From positions 1,860,001 through 1,924,000 of the forward strand of contig NZ_LN909046.1 in NCBI RefSeq assembly GCF_001486585.1: DNA of 64,000 nt, written 5' to 3'. Shown piece after piece: positions 26,508-36,411 of the stretch; position 1 is the first letter of the stretch, and every line of letters starts with the position of its first letter. The translations under genes were made by a program, and so were the position numbers. The notes beneath the pieces were generated by a model, which saw only the letters and a list, made by a program, of their open reading frames with translations, searched no databases and was not told the origin of the DNA. Source of the DNA: Paenibacillus senegalimassiliensis (GTDB taxonomy: Bacteria > Bacillota > Bacilli > Paenibacillales > Paenibacillaceae).

Positions 26508-27148
26508 GAAGCAGACGGGCCGGACTCCACGATACAACTGCCGAGCACGCGGGAACCATACGAAATCTCCAGCTTGTCTCCCTGATAAACGGGACCCACG
26601 CCCTCCGGTGTACCAGTGAAGATCAGATCCCCTTCACCTAATCCGTAATTCGCTGCGATATAATCAACGATTTGCTGCAAAGGGAAAATCATTCGGTTAA
26701 TGTTGCCCTGCTGGACTGTCTCCCCGTTCTTGCGCAGCACAAAGTCGTCACCTGCTGTCTCCACGGCTCCAGGGAAAGCCAGAAAAGGAGTGATCGGCGC
26801 AGACTGAAGGAAGCCCTTCGCCGGGGTCCACGGGTTTCCTTGCTCCCTCACGATATTCTGCACATCCCGCAAGGTAAAGTCGATACCAAAAGCCATGACA
26901 TCCACCAATTCATCCACGGTCATCCCCGGCTTGTAATCTCTGGCAATACGCAAAACCAATTCCACCTCGTAGTGTACCGAGCCCCGGTTAGCCGGAAGCT
27001 GAACCCCGGTCTCATTCATCGTCGTGACCGCATGGGACGGCTTCAGAAATATCATCGGCTCAGTTGGCACGTCATTACCCAGTTCCTCAGCATGAGCCTT
27101 GTAGTTCCGGCCTACGCAATATACGTTCGCGATCATCTTGTTCATCAT
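26504..27148 (-). CDS. Fumarylacetoacetate hydrolase family protein
   Basis: 214-residue FAH-fold enzyme (YisK/YcgM type) of the group including acylpyruvases and oxaloacetate decarboxylases. The core motifs are VGRNYKAHAEELG (about 12-24), PMIFLKPSHAV, HYEVELVLRIA (metal-binding Glu residues), and IFTGTPEGVGP. The substrate is not determinable. GGGAGGA precedes the paired ATG-ATG start. The gene is coupled to DUF92 by a 4-bp overlap. Confidence 0.88.
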   Translation of the reverse strand: MMNKMIANVYCVGRNYKAHAEELGNDVPTEPMIFLKPSHAVTTMNETGVQLPANRGSVHYEVELVLRIARDYKPGMTVDELVDVMAFGIDFTLRDVQNIVREQGNPWTPAKGFLQSAPITPFLAFPGAVETAGDDFVLRKNGETVQQGNINRMIFPLQQIVDYIAANYGLGEGDLIFTGTPEGVGPVYQGDKLEISYGSRVLGSCIVESGPSAS

Positions 27149-27222
27149 CTTCTCGTCCTCCCTATGTACGTTGTTCCCGATTCTTCGGGAATCACCGCCA
27201 ATTGTATAAGTTAGTTGAAACG

Positions 27223-28554
27223 CTACCCGAATACTTCGCCGGTATCTGCAATTCTCACGCCGGGAGACATCTCCGCGATCTCCCGCAGCAGCTTGCCTCC
27301 ATCCTCCGCATTCATCAGCACGGGCTGGCCCAATTCAGTTCGGTACGGAATCAGGCGCAGGCTGCATTCTCCCTCCTTCGTGAACACTGCCGAGAATACG
27401 GCAGTCTCCCACGTCTTCGGGTCCTTGGATTTGGTGAAAATAAAATTGCCTGTACTGTAAACAATCCATTTACCCTGGTACTGCTCCAGCCCCTGCATCA
27501 CGTGAGGATGGCTGCCAATTACCAAATCCGCTCCGGCATCAATGTAGGCGTGGGCCAACTCCTGCTGATGGTCCTCCAGGACCGTTGTCCGCTCTTTGCC
27601 CCAATGGCTCATGACCAGCACAAGATCGGCATTCTCTTTAGCAGTACGGATCTCCTCCAACGCGCGCTTAGGCGTATATGCCGAGGCTACTCCTGCGTGA
27701 TTAGCCCCAGCAACCCAGGTGGATTCTGGCACAACCCGGCTAAATGACAGCAGCGCAACCTTGATTCCCTTACGCTCCAGATATACAGGCGCATAGGCAT
27801 CCTTGGCATCATGTCCTGCTCCGGCATAGGCTATATCGTGTTCCTTCAACGCCTTCAAAGTATCCTTAAGGCCCGAAATGCCTTGATCAAGAATATGGTT
27901 ATTAGCCAGGCCCACCGCATCTACGCCCGCCTTGGCCATGGGCGCGAGCGCCCTGGTTGGAGACTTGAATACATAGGTCTTGTTCTCAGCGGGCTGCCCC
28001 CCCTCCGTCACTGGCGTCTCCAGATTTAACAGGGTCAAATCATCCTGTTCAAACAGCTCCCGGATATATTCATAAGGGAAATCATACCCCTTCTTCTCCA
28101 AACGCTCCTGTACTTTACCTGAGAACATCGTATCCCCGACAAAATGAATCAGCAGATGCTCCCCGGCTTCTGCACTGTTCTTAGGTGCATCAGCAGGCGG
28201 CTCATAGGGAGCTACGGGCTCAGAGCCTTCCTCACCCTCGTTTCCAGCCGAAGCCTCTTCTTCCCTATTGGGCTCATTAGCCTTCTGCTCTTCTACGTGC
28301 CCCGTGCTCTCCTCTTCTCCGGTCTCTCCTCCAAGGTAGGCCAAGCCATCATCCACATATTCCAGGGGTGGCAAAGACTCGGTAGCTCCCGTCTCCACTC
28401 CTCTCTGCTGGGTACGCACCTCGACATAGAAATAGGCCCCAAGTACAAAAATCAAAGTGAGTAGAGTTAAATTAAGCAGGAGCCATATCCGGTTCTGAAT
28501 CCGCCGGTTCTCCTGCTGCTTTTGCTTGTTCTTCTGTGATCTTGGTGGATACAT
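27223..28554 (-). CDS. CapA-family protein (PGA_cap, metallophosphatase fold)
   Basis: 443-residue protein anchored by one N-terminal membrane segment (about 18-38, IWLLLNLTLLTLIFVLGAYF). A long acidic, low-complexity linker follows, then the CapA/YwtB domain (about 145-430; FVGDTMFSGKVQERLEKKG, NLETPVTEGG, GLANNHILDQG, SHWGKE, GSHPHVMQG), with a likely di-metal site. CapA proteins take part in poly-gamma-glutamate production, but no capB/capC is adjacent, so the substrate is open. AAAGGAG places the start at ATG 28554 rather than seven codons earlier. Confidence 0.87.
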   Translation of the reverse strand: MYPPRSQKNKQKQQENRRIQNRIWLLLNLTLLTLIFVLGAYFYVEVRTQQRGVETGATESLPPLEYVDDGLAYLGGETGEEESTGHVEEQKANEPNREEEASAGNEGEEGSEPVAPYEPPADAPKNSAEAGEHLLIHFVGDTMFSGKVQERLEKKGYDFPYEYIRELFEQDDLTLLNLETPVTEGGQPAENKTYVFKSPTRALAPMAKAGVDAVGLANNHILDQGISGLKDTLKALKEHDIAYAGAGHDAKDAYAPVYLERKGIKVALLSFSRVVPESTWVAGANHAGVASAYTPKRALEEIRTAKENADLVLVMSHWGKERTTVLEDHQQELAHAYIDAGADLVIGSHPHVMQGLEQYQGKWIVYSTGNFIFTKSKDPKTWETAVFSAVFTKEGECSLRLIPYRTELGQPVLMNAEDGGKLLREIAEMSPGVRIADTGEVFG

Positions 28555-28620
28555 TACGGACTCCTTTGAAACCATATTTCAAACCGTATTGATTTTATTA
28601 TATCAGGTATCGAGAAATAA

Positions 28621-28659
28621 ATAGAACCCCTCACCTAATTTGCAGGCAAGGGGTTCTAT
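28621..28659 (-). terminator. Terminator of the hem cluster
   Basis: An 11-bp perfect stem ATAGAACCCCT/AGGGGTTCTAT has an extended inner pairing, and TTTATTT follows on the minus strand. It lies downstream of hemY. Confidence 0.8.
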
Positions 28660-28693
28660 CGTCCCAGGACTCGACCCGGGACCTTTCCCAATG

Positions 28694-30127
28694 TTACGGT
28701 TGTGCTACCTTCAGCCCTGACGCCATGCGTTCGGCCAATTCCTTAGCCTGCTTGATGCAATCAGGCAAGCCAACCCCGTAGAAGGCCGCTCCTGTCGCAT
28801 ACACACCAGGCAATTGCCCTTCCAGCCGCTGGCGAAGATCATCCAACTGCTCCAAGTGACCTACGGGATATTGCGGCATTGATTTTGGCAGCCGGGTAAT
28901 CTCCGTGAACAGCGGGCGAGCCTTAAGCTCCATCAGCTTGTTCAAGTCGCTAAGCACAAGCTCTGTCAGCTCCTCGTCGGACAAGAACACCTTCTCTTCA
29001 TCCCCGGAGCGCCCGACATAACAACGCAGCAGGATTTTATCGTCCGGACTCGTATGCAACCATTTGACGCCGGTCCAGGTGCATGCGGTGATGTTCATGC
29101 CTTCCCTGCGAGGTACAAGGAAACCAGAGCCGTCGAATACCCCTGCAACATCCTTCTTGTCGAAGGCCATCACCACATTAGCAACAGAAACATAATTAAT
29201 TGCGTCCAGCGCGGTTACGTCCACATGGGGACGCAACAGCCCGGCTGCGGCAAAGGCCTGTACAGTCACGATGACCTCGTCAGCCTTCAGCGATTCTCCC
29301 GTATTCAGCAATACTTGATAACGGCCTTCTTCTTCCCCTGAGACACGGCGAATCTCCGTGACCTCGCTCTCAAGACGCAAATGAACATCTGATAGCGAAG
29401 CGGTTAAGCCATCGATCAGGGTTTGCAGACCCTTGCGAAACGTCAGGAAAGCACTGCGTTTAGTCCCCGTATGCGTCTCCGCCGGTTTCTTACCGCCCAT
29501 CATTCCCTTGATCAGGCTGCCACCAGCCCGCTCGGCTTCTCCGAACTGCGGGAAGGTTGACTGTAAGCTTAGCTTATAGGTGTCCCCGGCATAAATACCA
29601 GCTAGCAGTGGTTCAGTAATATTTTGCAGGACCTCCGCGCCCAGCCGCCGTTCAATGAAAGCTCCAAGCGATTCATCTTCCTTACTTTGTCTGGCCGGCA
29701 TCACCAGATCCAACATCGCTCTCGCCTTGCCACTCCAACTCAGGAGCCCGCTGCGTAGAAATGGACTTAGCTCCGTAGGAATTCCCAATACAAGGCCGGA
29801 CGGCATTGGATGCAGCTTGCCACCGCTAACGATATACGTCTTCTTGGCCTCTGGATTCATGGAGACAAGCTCCTGCTCCAGACCAAGCTCTCTCGCCAGA
29901 TCGATCATAGCCGTCTTTCGAGCAAGAAAAGAATCCGGCCCCTTCTCAATCACGAACTCGTCCTTACGCAACGTTTCGATTTTGCCACCCAAAACGCTTT
30001 CTTTCTCCACGATGGTGATCTGTGGCGTGATGCCCTGTTCTCTGTAAAATTTGCGGACATAAAACGCTGCGGACAGTCCGGTCAGTCCTCCACCGATAAT
30101 GACCACATTACAGGAAGCTTCACTCAT
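28694..30127 (-). CDS. hemY: Protoporphyrinogen/coproporphyrinogen III oxidase (HemY type)
   Basis: 477-residue FAD enzyme that oxidises coproporphyrinogen III to coproporphyrin III in the Gram-positive haem route (also named CgoX). The dinucleotide site is VVIIGGGLTGLSAAF (about 8-22), followed by VLGGKIET, EKGPDSFLARK and a C-terminal YATGAAFYGVGLPDCI. Its start overlaps the hemH stop by 4 bp (ATGA). It is the last gene of hemE-hemH-hemY. Confidence 0.94.
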   Translation of the reverse strand: MSEASCNVVIIGGGLTGLSAAFYVRKFYREQGITPQITIVEKESVLGGKIETLRKDEFVIEKGPDSFLARKTAMIDLARELGLEQELVSMNPEAKKTYIVSGGKLHPMPSGLVLGIPTELSPFLRSGLLSWSGKARAMLDLVMPARQSKEDESLGAFIERRLGAEVLQNITEPLLAGIYAGDTYKLSLQSTFPQFGEAERAGGSLIKGMMGGKKPAETHTGTKRSAFLTFRKGLQTLIDGLTASLSDVHLRLESEVTEIRRVSGEEEGRYQVLLNTGESLKADEVIVTVQAFAAAGLLRPHVDVTALDAINYVSVANVVMAFDKKDVAGVFDGSGFLVPRREGMNITACTWTGVKWLHTSPDDKILLRCYVGRSGDEEKVFLSDEELTELVLSDLNKLMELKARPLFTEITRLPKSMPQYPVGHLEQLDDLRQRLEGQLPGVYATGAAFYGVGLPDCIKQAKELAERMASGLKVAQP

Positions 30128-31080
30128 TCGTCTTCATCTCTTTCCCATTGCGAAGTTCTTATAACCATGTCGCTCAATGTCTCCATATATAGCGGCTCCG
30201 TATTTAAGGATTCGATACGCTCCAGGCGCATGTCCAGTTCCTTCGCCACTGTCTTCGCTTCAATGTCCAGATCGTAGAGTACCTCGAGATGATCGGAGAC
30301 AAAACCAACCGGAGCAACGAGCACATCCTCTACTTGCTTACGGCTTAGTTCCTTCAAGGTGTCGAGAATATCCGGGCCTAGCCATGGCTCAGCCGTTCTG
30401 CCCGCACTTTGCCATGTGAATTGCCAGGAGCCCACCTTGGCCTTACTGGCTACAGCCTCCGAAGTCTCTAGCAATTGGTCACGGTAGGGATCACCCATTT
30501 GCACTGTCCGTTCAGGCAAGCTATGTGCGCTGAACAATACCTGTACCTGATCACGCAGCGCACCCGCTTCCTCAAATTCATCCAATTTCTTCGCTACTCT
30601 CGCCGCAAGAGCGTCAATTAATTTCGGATGGAGGTGATAGCTCTCCACGAACTTCATGGCCACTCCGGCTTCTTGCGCCTGGGCCTCTGCCCGCTTGATA
30701 TAACCGCCGATGCTCATGACAGAGTAATGCGGGGCCAATACAATACCGACCCCCTCACGAATGCCGTCTGCTGCCATGGCGTTTACGCCGTCCTCAATGA
30801 ACGGATATGCATGCTTCAATCCTTGATAGCAGACAAATTCCACATCTTTGTCCGCGGTCAGTTGATTCAAGGTGTCCTGCAAGGCAGCCACCTGCTTGTC
30901 CGTATTCGCCCGCAAGGGGAACACCCCGCCCACGATGGCTTCATACCGGCCAACCAGCTCCTGAAGCTGCTCTGGGGTCGGTGGATGTCCGCGCCGGATA
31001 TGCGTATAGTAGGCCTCGACCTGATCCAAACTTTGTGGTGTGCCGTAGGACATCACCAATACTCCGATCTTTGCTTTCAC
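30124..31080 (-). CDS. hemH: Ferrochelatase (coproporphyrin ferrochelatase)
   Basis: 318-residue enzyme inserting Fe2+ into the porphyrin (also named CpfC). It has VLVMSYGTP at the start, the metal-site histidine in LFSAHSLPERT (about 190), and the conserved glutamate in QSAGRTAEPWLGPD. The length is that of soluble Gram-positive ferrochelatases. It is cotranscribed with hemE (53-bp gap) and hemY (overlap). Confidence 0.95.
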   Translation of the reverse strand: MKAKIGVLVMSYGTPQSLDQVEAYYTHIRRGHPPTPEQLQELVGRYEAIVGGVFPLRANTDKQVAALQDTLNQLTADKDVEFVCYQGLKHAYPFIEDGVNAMAADGIREGVGIVLAPHYSVMSIGGYIKRAEAQAQEAGVAMKFVESYHLHPKLIDALAARVAKKLDEFEEAGALRDQVQVLFSAHSLPERTVQMGDPYRDQLLETSEAVASKAKVGSWQFTWQSAGRTAEPWLGPDILDTLKELSRKQVEDVLVAPVGFVSDHLEVLYDLDIEAKTVAKELDMRLERIESLNTEPLYMETLSDMVIRTSQWERDEDE

Positions 31081-31133
31081 GATTCCTGTTCACCTCTGGT
31101 CGATAGTTGGTTTACTTCGTCCCACTTGATTGT

Positions 31134-32201
31134 TCAGCCTTGTTGGGCGGGTGCATTGTGCCGCATCAGCGCCTTCCGGGAATACTCATGTACGAACTCT
31201 GTCAGTTCTCGCAGCTTCTCAAGCGAAGCCTCAGGGAACAAGCCATGTCCAAGATTGAAGACATAACCTGGCTTCAATACTCCTTCATCAATAATCCGCG
31301 CAGCCTGTTCCTTGATCACATCCATTGGTGCAGTCAACAGATAAGGGTCCAGATTACCCTGTACGGCAAAGTTATGACCCAGGCGCCGACGTCCCTCCGT
31401 GATGGATACACGCCAATCAAGTCCGATCGCCTCCACCTCAAGTCCTGTCAGCGTTGGGAGCAGTTCCCCGGAGCTTACGCCTGGAAAATAAATTTTCGGT
31501 ACATCCAAATGGCGAAGTTCGGCAAAAATACGTGTAATCGTCGGAAGCACATAAGTCTCGAAGTCTCTTGGGGCCAAAGCGCCCACCCAGCTATCAAACA
31601 ACTGAAGCGCCTTGCCGCCATGCAAGACATGGGCCTGCAAATAGGTAATAACCATGTCGCCCAGTTTGTCCATCAGCTTGAACCACAGCTTTGGCTGACC
31701 ATACATCATAGCCTTGGTGTGAATATAGCTCTTGGAGGGACGACCTTCAATCAAGTAGGAGGCAATCGTAAATGGCGCTCCAGCAAAGGTAATCAGGGGA
31801 ACCTCAAGCTCCCGGTCCAAAATAGAGATGGTTTGCAAAATATGGGATAAGTCCTTCTCCACGTCAATCGGCTGCAGGCGTTCAACATCTGCCTCCGTAC
31901 GAATGGGCTGCTCGATCACCGGCCCTACATTCTTGACGATATCAAATTTAATGCCTAGCGAAGCAACCGGATTCATAATATCGGAATACAAAATAGCCGC
32001 GTCCACGCCAAGCTTGCGGACTGGCATCATCGTCACTTCGGCCGCCAATTCGGGTTGCCGGCAAATTTCAAGCAAACTGTACTTTTCTTTGATTTTTCGA
32101 TAATCGGGGTCATATCTTCCCGCCTGGCGCATGTACCAAACCGGAAGTTCATCCACTTCTTGCTGTCGCAAAGCCCGGATCAAGCGATCATTATAAACCA
32201 A
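31134..32201 (-). CDS. hemE: Uroporphyrinogen decarboxylase
   Basis: 355-residue enzyme decarboxylating uroporphyrinogen III to coproporphyrinogen III. The signature PVWYMRQAGRYDP (about 21-33) with the key Arg residues is intact, as are AGAPFTIASY and LGHGLFPEA near the end. AGGAGG lies 10 bases before the ATG. It is the first gene of the haem cluster. A TATAAT -10 element lies about 30 bp upstream in an AT-rich leader. Confidence 0.96.
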   Translation of the reverse strand: MVYNDRLIRALRQQEVDELPVWYMRQAGRYDPDYRKIKEKYSLLEICRQPELAAEVTMMPVRKLGVDAAILYSDIMNPVASLGIKFDIVKNVGPVIEQPIRTEADVERLQPIDVEKDLSHILQTISILDRELEVPLITFAGAPFTIASYLIEGRPSKSYIHTKAMMYGQPKLWFKLMDKLGDMVITYLQAHVLHGGKALQLFDSWVGALAPRDFETYVLPTITRIFAELRHLDVPKIYFPGVSSGELLPTLTGLEVEAIGLDWRVSITEGRRRLGHNFAVQGNLDPYLLTAPMDVIKEQAARIIDEGVLKPGYVFNLGHGLFPEASLEKLRELTEFVHEYSRKALMRHNAPAQQG

Positions 32202-32370
32202 ACCCTACGCCTCCTGAAACTTATCATTAAGATATTATAAAGTTGTTCATTACTATAAACATTCTAATTTACATTATGCCCTTTTTAAAAGTAAGTAACA
32301 ACTCTCACAACGGGAAAACGAGTGGCAAACCTTTGACAATCGGATGAAGAGCACATGAAGTTTGCCTCAG

Positions 32371-32397
32371 ACCGGGGCTTCCCGGTTGTGATATACT
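32371..32397 (+). promoter_or_regulatory. Palindrome and -10 element before the MFS gene
   Basis: The perfect inverted repeat ACCGGG-GCTT-CCCGGT (32371-32386) sits five bases upstream of a -10-like TATACT (32392-32397). A repressor or activator operator is plausible; no clear -35 was found. The regulator is not identified. Confidence 0.45.
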
Positions 32398-32449
32398 GGA
32401 AAGACTTTGTTTGGACGACCAGATCTCTGTGAAAGGAAGTGAGGGCACT

Positions 32450-33664
32450 TTGAAGACGTGGAAGGTCAATCTCATGGTGCTTTGGATCGGACAATTTTTT
32501 GCAAATGCGGGCATGACGATGATCACTCCCTTTCTCTCGCTATATCTGGCGAGAGATTTGCATGTTCAGGGGGAGCAAGCCATTGGAATATGGGCTGGAT
32601 CAATCTTTGCTGCCAATTTTGCTACTTCGTTCATCTTCCAGCCCCTTTGGGGCAAGCTGGCCGATAAATACGGACGCAAGATCATGCTGCTGCGCTCCGG
32701 CTTTGGAATGGCGATTGTCGTCACGCTGATGGGTTTTGCCACCGAGCCCTGGCATCTGCTGGCACTCCGGCTGCTGAACGGAACCATCTCGGGCTTCAAC
32801 CCAGCCTCCGTGGCTCTGGTGTCGGGAACGGCGCCGAAGGACAGGATGGGCTTTGCCATGGGCATTACGCAATCCGGACTTGTTGCCGGTACCATCCTGG
32901 GACCCTTAATCGGCGGATTACTGGCAGGATGGGTTGGATTTCGCCCCATCTTCTATATTACGGGCTCCCTGCTATTCTTCGCCTCCATGCTCGCGTTGTT
33001 GTTCGTACGCGAGAACTTCGACCGTGAAGAAGCAGCTCATACGCCGCAGCCTTCGGTATGGCAAGGATTGCTGGAGTTGAACAAAACCCCGCAATTGACC
33101 GCCTTGTTCGCCGTGACCTTCTTGCTGCAATTCGCCATGCTAAGCCCGATGTCGCTGCTGCCGTTATATGTTGAGAAGCTGCATGGACAGACTGCAGACG
33201 TAGCCTTCTGGGCGGGATTCGTTAGTGCCGCCACGGGAATCTCCAATATGATCACCTCACCGGTGCTCGGAAGGGTCAGCGACAGGCTTGGTGCACATCG
33301 TGTGCTCACCTTCTGTCTGGTGGGAGCGGCGGCTACACTCATCCCGCAAGCATTCGTTCAATCCGTCTGGCAGTTGATTACCATCCGCTTTATGATGGGT
33401 GTATTTATGGGCGGATTGCTGCCCAGCGTCAACGCCTTAATCCGTCACTATACCCCGGACGGCATGGAGAGCCGGGCTTTCGGCTTCAATAGCAGCACCC
33501 TGGCCCTTGGCAATATGCTCGGCTCGCTGATCGGCGGATTTCTTTCCGGTTATATCGGCATTGAAGGCCTGTTCATCATCTCCGGCGTCCTGTTGCTCAT
33601 GAATACGCTGTGGGTCCGCCTGAAGCTGTACGGCAAGGCCAAAGTGCATACCGGACGAGCTTAG
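32450..33664 (+). CDS. MFS drug-efflux-type transporter
   Basis: 404-residue, 12-segment MFS protein of the multidrug/TetA-like group, with WGKLADKYGRKIMLL (motif A, loop 2-3) and GTILGPLIGGLLAGWVGFR (motif C, helix 5, drug:H+ antiporters). The start is TTG 32450 behind GGAAGTGAGG; the TTG at 32411 lacks a ribosome site. The stop overlaps the convergent alaX-type gene by 4 bp. The substrate is unknown. Confidence 0.88.
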   Translation: MKTWKVNLMVLWIGQFFANAGMTMITPFLSLYLARDLHVQGEQAIGIWAGSIFAANFATSFIFQPLWGKLADKYGRKIMLLRSGFGMAIVVTLMGFATEPWHLLALRLLNGTISGFNPASVALVSGTAPKDRMGFAMGITQSGLVAGTILGPLIGGLLAGWVGFRPIFYITGSLLFFASMLALLFVRENFDREEAAHTPQPSVWQGLLELNKTPQLTALFAVTFLLQFAMLSPMSLLPLYVEKLHGQTADVAFWAGFVSAATGISNMITSPVLGRVSDRLGAHRVLTFCLVGAAATLIPQAFVQSVWQLITIRFMMGVFMGGLLPSVNALIRHYTPDGMESRAFGFNSSTLALGNMLGSLIGGFLSGYIGIEGLFIISGVLLLMNTLWVRLKLYGKAKVHTGRA

Positions 33665-34833
33665 CCTAAATGGGCTTGTCTGGTATGCTCGAAGAAGGCC
33701 AGCAAATCTTCCGTGTTCGCAAAGCCTGCCTGGGCTTGCTTGTTGCTTCCCCCACCTTTTCCCTGGTAAGCAGGAAGATGCTCCTTGAAGAACGCTCCGC
33801 AGGATACCGGGAAGCTGCCACTATGAGCGAATATGAGCTTGTTCTCAAGCTCGGACGCCAGCAGCACCATAACCTCACCTTGAGCGACTACCTCGTTCGC
33901 CAAATTTTGCAATTGCGTGAGGGACTTGTCCGTATAGCGTGCTGCGATCATCCCGCTCTCTTGCTTGGTGAGCAATTCTCTGGCTTCATGCCTATCTTCC
34001 CTCTGCTTCAATTCGGACACCTCGGCTTGCAGCCGCTTCTGTTCTTCCTCCCAGCGATCCAGACGATCGATGAGCTCATTTCTGCCTGTTTTCAGCCTGG
34101 CTGTAAGTTGGCTTAATACGCGCTGTTGCTCCTGAAACTCAGTTAAAGCACGGTAACCGCTCTTGAAGGTGATTCGAGTGCATCCCTTCTGCTTCTCGCT
34201 CTTCAGTAGCTTGATCATACCAATCGATCCGGTAGAAGCAACATGAGTCCCGCCGCACCCGTTGTATTCAACGTCTTCCATCTCCACAATACGAACATGC
34301 TCCGTCACTTTGGGTGGCTTGACCAGCGGTAATCGCTCTGCTTCCTCAGCGGACACGAAATAGCTGACAATCCGATGATTCAGATAGATGTGACAGTTCA
34401 CCTCCTGCTCAATAGCAGCAAGCTGTTCAGGCGACAGCTCCGGCTTATCCACATCAATCGTGCAATAATCGGCTCCCAGATGGAAGCTCGTCGTGGTGGC
34501 GTCATACAAATCGCGGCAAACCGCAGATAACAGATGTTGCCCGCTATGTTGCTGCATATGATCGAACCTGCGCGGCCAATTAATCTCGCAAGCAACCTCT
34601 TTCGTCTCTGGAAAGCGCTCCACACGATGCAATACCTCGTCTTCCTCGCTAATGACGTCCAGCACCTGAATTCCACCAAGCATACCCGTATCATGGGGTT
34701 GTCCCCCACCATCGGGATAAAAAGCACTCTCTTCCAGCACGACAAATTTACCTTCATCACGCTCCAGCTTATTCTTCACCTGCGTCACCCAGCAGGTCAG
34801 ATAGGCATCTTCAAAATACAGCCTTCTCGTCAT
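33661..34833 (-). CDS. AlaX-type alanyl-tRNA editing protein
   Basis: 390-residue stand-alone editing protein that hydrolyses mischarged Ser- or Gly-tRNA(Ala). It has the AlaRS second-domain fold: QHSGQHLLSA (HxxxH, about 92-101) and CGGTHVA (CxxxH, about 193-199) bind zinc. A coiled coil (about 230-280) and a C-terminal DHHA1-like domain (KGGGSNKQAQAG) follow. It thus corresponds to the longer AlaX class. GAGGAG precedes the ATG. Confidence 0.92.
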   Translation of the reverse strand: MTRRLYFEDAYLTCWVTQVKNKLERDEGKFVVLEESAFYPDGGGQPHDTGMLGGIQVLDVISEEDEVLHRVERFPETKEVACEINWPRRFDHMQQHSGQHLLSAVCRDLYDATTTSFHLGADYCTIDVDKPELSPEQLAAIEQEVNCHIYLNHRIVSYFVSAEEAERLPLVKPPKVTEHVRIVEMEDVEYNGCGGTHVASTGSIGMIKLLKSEKQKGCTRITFKSGYRALTEFQEQQRVLSQLTARLKTGRNELIDRLDRWEEEQKRLQAEVSELKQREDRHEARELLTKQESGMIAARYTDKSLTQLQNLANEVVAQGEVMVLLASELENKLIFAHSGSFPVSCGAFFKEHLPAYQGKGGGSNKQAQAGFANTEDLLAFFEHTRQAHLG

Positions 34834-34878
34834 CGTGATGCTCCTCTCATGAATTGATTCTCATGCTTCAAGTTGCCC

Positions 34879-36231
34879 CTAGCGGCGCTGCATATAGAAG
34901 TATACAGGCAGGCCAATGAGCGTAATTCCAATCCCCGTCAAGGACTGTAGCGGATTGCTGATGATTGTGCTGCCGAGGATGTAAATGCCGCCCAGAATAC
35001 CGATCAACGGAGTGATTGGATATAACGGCACACGGTATCTACCTCGCTCCCCTGAAGGTACAGGCTTTCTTCTCCGCAGCAGAAACACACCGAATACGCC
35101 CATCGTAAAGAAAATCCATAATACGAAAACAAGCAAATCGGTTAGCGTATTAAAGGTCCCTGAGAAAATGTAAATTACGGCGAGTAGACTTTGCAAAATT
35201 AAAGCATTCGCTGGCGTTCCGAATTTGACGTGCTGCTTGCGAAGCAAGCGGGAGAATGGAATCTGCCCTTTCTCGCCCATGACCTGCGGAACTCTGGCTG
35301 CCGTCATGAGGTAACCGTTAAGCGCCCCCAACACAGATACGATAATTCCCGCCGTAATCAACATCGCACCACCACTGCCAAGTAGAGCCTCTGCCGCATC
35401 CGCTCCAGGTGCCTTGGAGCTTACGATCGCCTCATAAGGCAAAATTTTAAAAATAGCTAAATTAAACAATACATATACAATAATGACAAAAACAACGCCA
35501 ATCGAGATCACCCTGGGCATCGTTCGAGCAGGATTAGGAATTTCACCAGCCATATTGGTCACGCCAATCCAGCCATCATAGGCCCATAATGTACCCAGCA
35601 CAGCCATGCCAAAGCCAGCCCCGGTTACGGCAGCAGGCATACCAGCCAATCCAGGGGCCGTACCGCTGAACAAACCAAAGCCAACAATACCCACCACCGG
35701 TACCAGCTTGCCAACCGTAGCCAGAGTCTGAATAATTCCGCCGTATTTCGTAGCTATAACGTTCATGACTAAGATAAAGGCGAGAATTCCGATCGCCACC
35801 AGCTTCTGAACCCAGCTGTTCATAGGAATGAAATAAGCGGAATACGAAGCAAAGGCAATGGCCAGGGCTGCTACCGAAGCGGGATAGGAGATGACCGTCT
35901 GCACCCAACCCAGCAGAAAACCAACAACATCGCCATATAGCTCACCCAAATAGGTGTATAACCCTCCGGATTTGGGAATGGCTGCGGCGATCTCCGCAAC
36001 TGATAAGGCCGAAGCCAAAGTAATGATACCTCCGAGCGTCCAGGCCATAATGCTCATCCAAGGTGATCCGGCATGGCTGAGGACAATCCCGGGCTTCAGA
36101 AATATACCCGATCCGATAATCATGCCAACCACAATCGACAGGGCTTGGACAAAAGTAATCTGCTTGGGAGTAGAGTGCGGTTCTTGCTGTACATGGGCAA
36201 TAGGCTTCATCGTTGTTCTCATATCCTTCAT
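34879..36231 (-). CDS. APC-family amino acid permease
   Basis: 450-residue, 12-segment amino acid/polyamine/organocation transporter similar to serine/threonine exchangers. The first helix has VVGMIIGSGIFLKPG, the family's unwound substrate-binding motif; AYDGWIGVTNMAGEIPNPART lies in helix 6-7. The N-terminal ATG choice is uncertain: three in-frame ATGs fall within 22 codons. Single-gene unit, divergent from the cupin gene. The substrate is not determinable. Confidence 0.9.
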   Translation of the reverse strand: MKDMRTTMKPIAHVQQEPHSTPKQITFVQALSIVVGMIIGSGIFLKPGIVLSHAGSPWMSIMAWTLGGIITLASALSVAEIAAAIPKSGGLYTYLGELYGDVVGFLLGWVQTVISYPASVAALAIAFASYSAYFIPMNSWVQKLVAIGILAFILVMNVIATKYGGIIQTLATVGKLVPVVGIVGFGLFSGTAPGLAGMPAAVTGAGFGMAVLGTLWAYDGWIGVTNMAGEIPNPARTMPRVISIGVVFVIIVYVLFNLAIFKILPYEAIVSSKAPGADAAEALLGSGGAMLITAGIIVSVLGALNGYLMTAARVPQVMGEKGQIPFSRLLRKQHVKFGTPANALILQSLLAVIYIFSGTFNTLTDLLVFVLWIFFTMGVFGVFLLRRRKPVPSGERGRYRVPLYPITPLIGILGGIYILGSTIISNPLQSLTGIGITLIGLPVYFYMQRR

Positions 36232-36411
36232 TAGTAAGATGTCTTCCGTAAATCGGATAGCTTATCCTGAATTACCGCACTATTATACTGTAGCCTGCTT
36301 TCCTTAAGCAATTAACATTTGCTAAAAAATAGCGTATTTATCACCCAATAGAATCATAAATATCTTAGGAAGAACGGCTCTGTAAGCCTAAGAGAAAGGT
36401 AGGGAAAAAGC

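Noticed and set aside
28661-28682. Possible tRNA remnant (GGACTCGACCCGGGACC) next to the hem terminator
   Set aside because: Only a T-arm-like fragment is seen; no acceptor or anticodon arm, and GTCCC/GGGAC simply forms a small hairpin.
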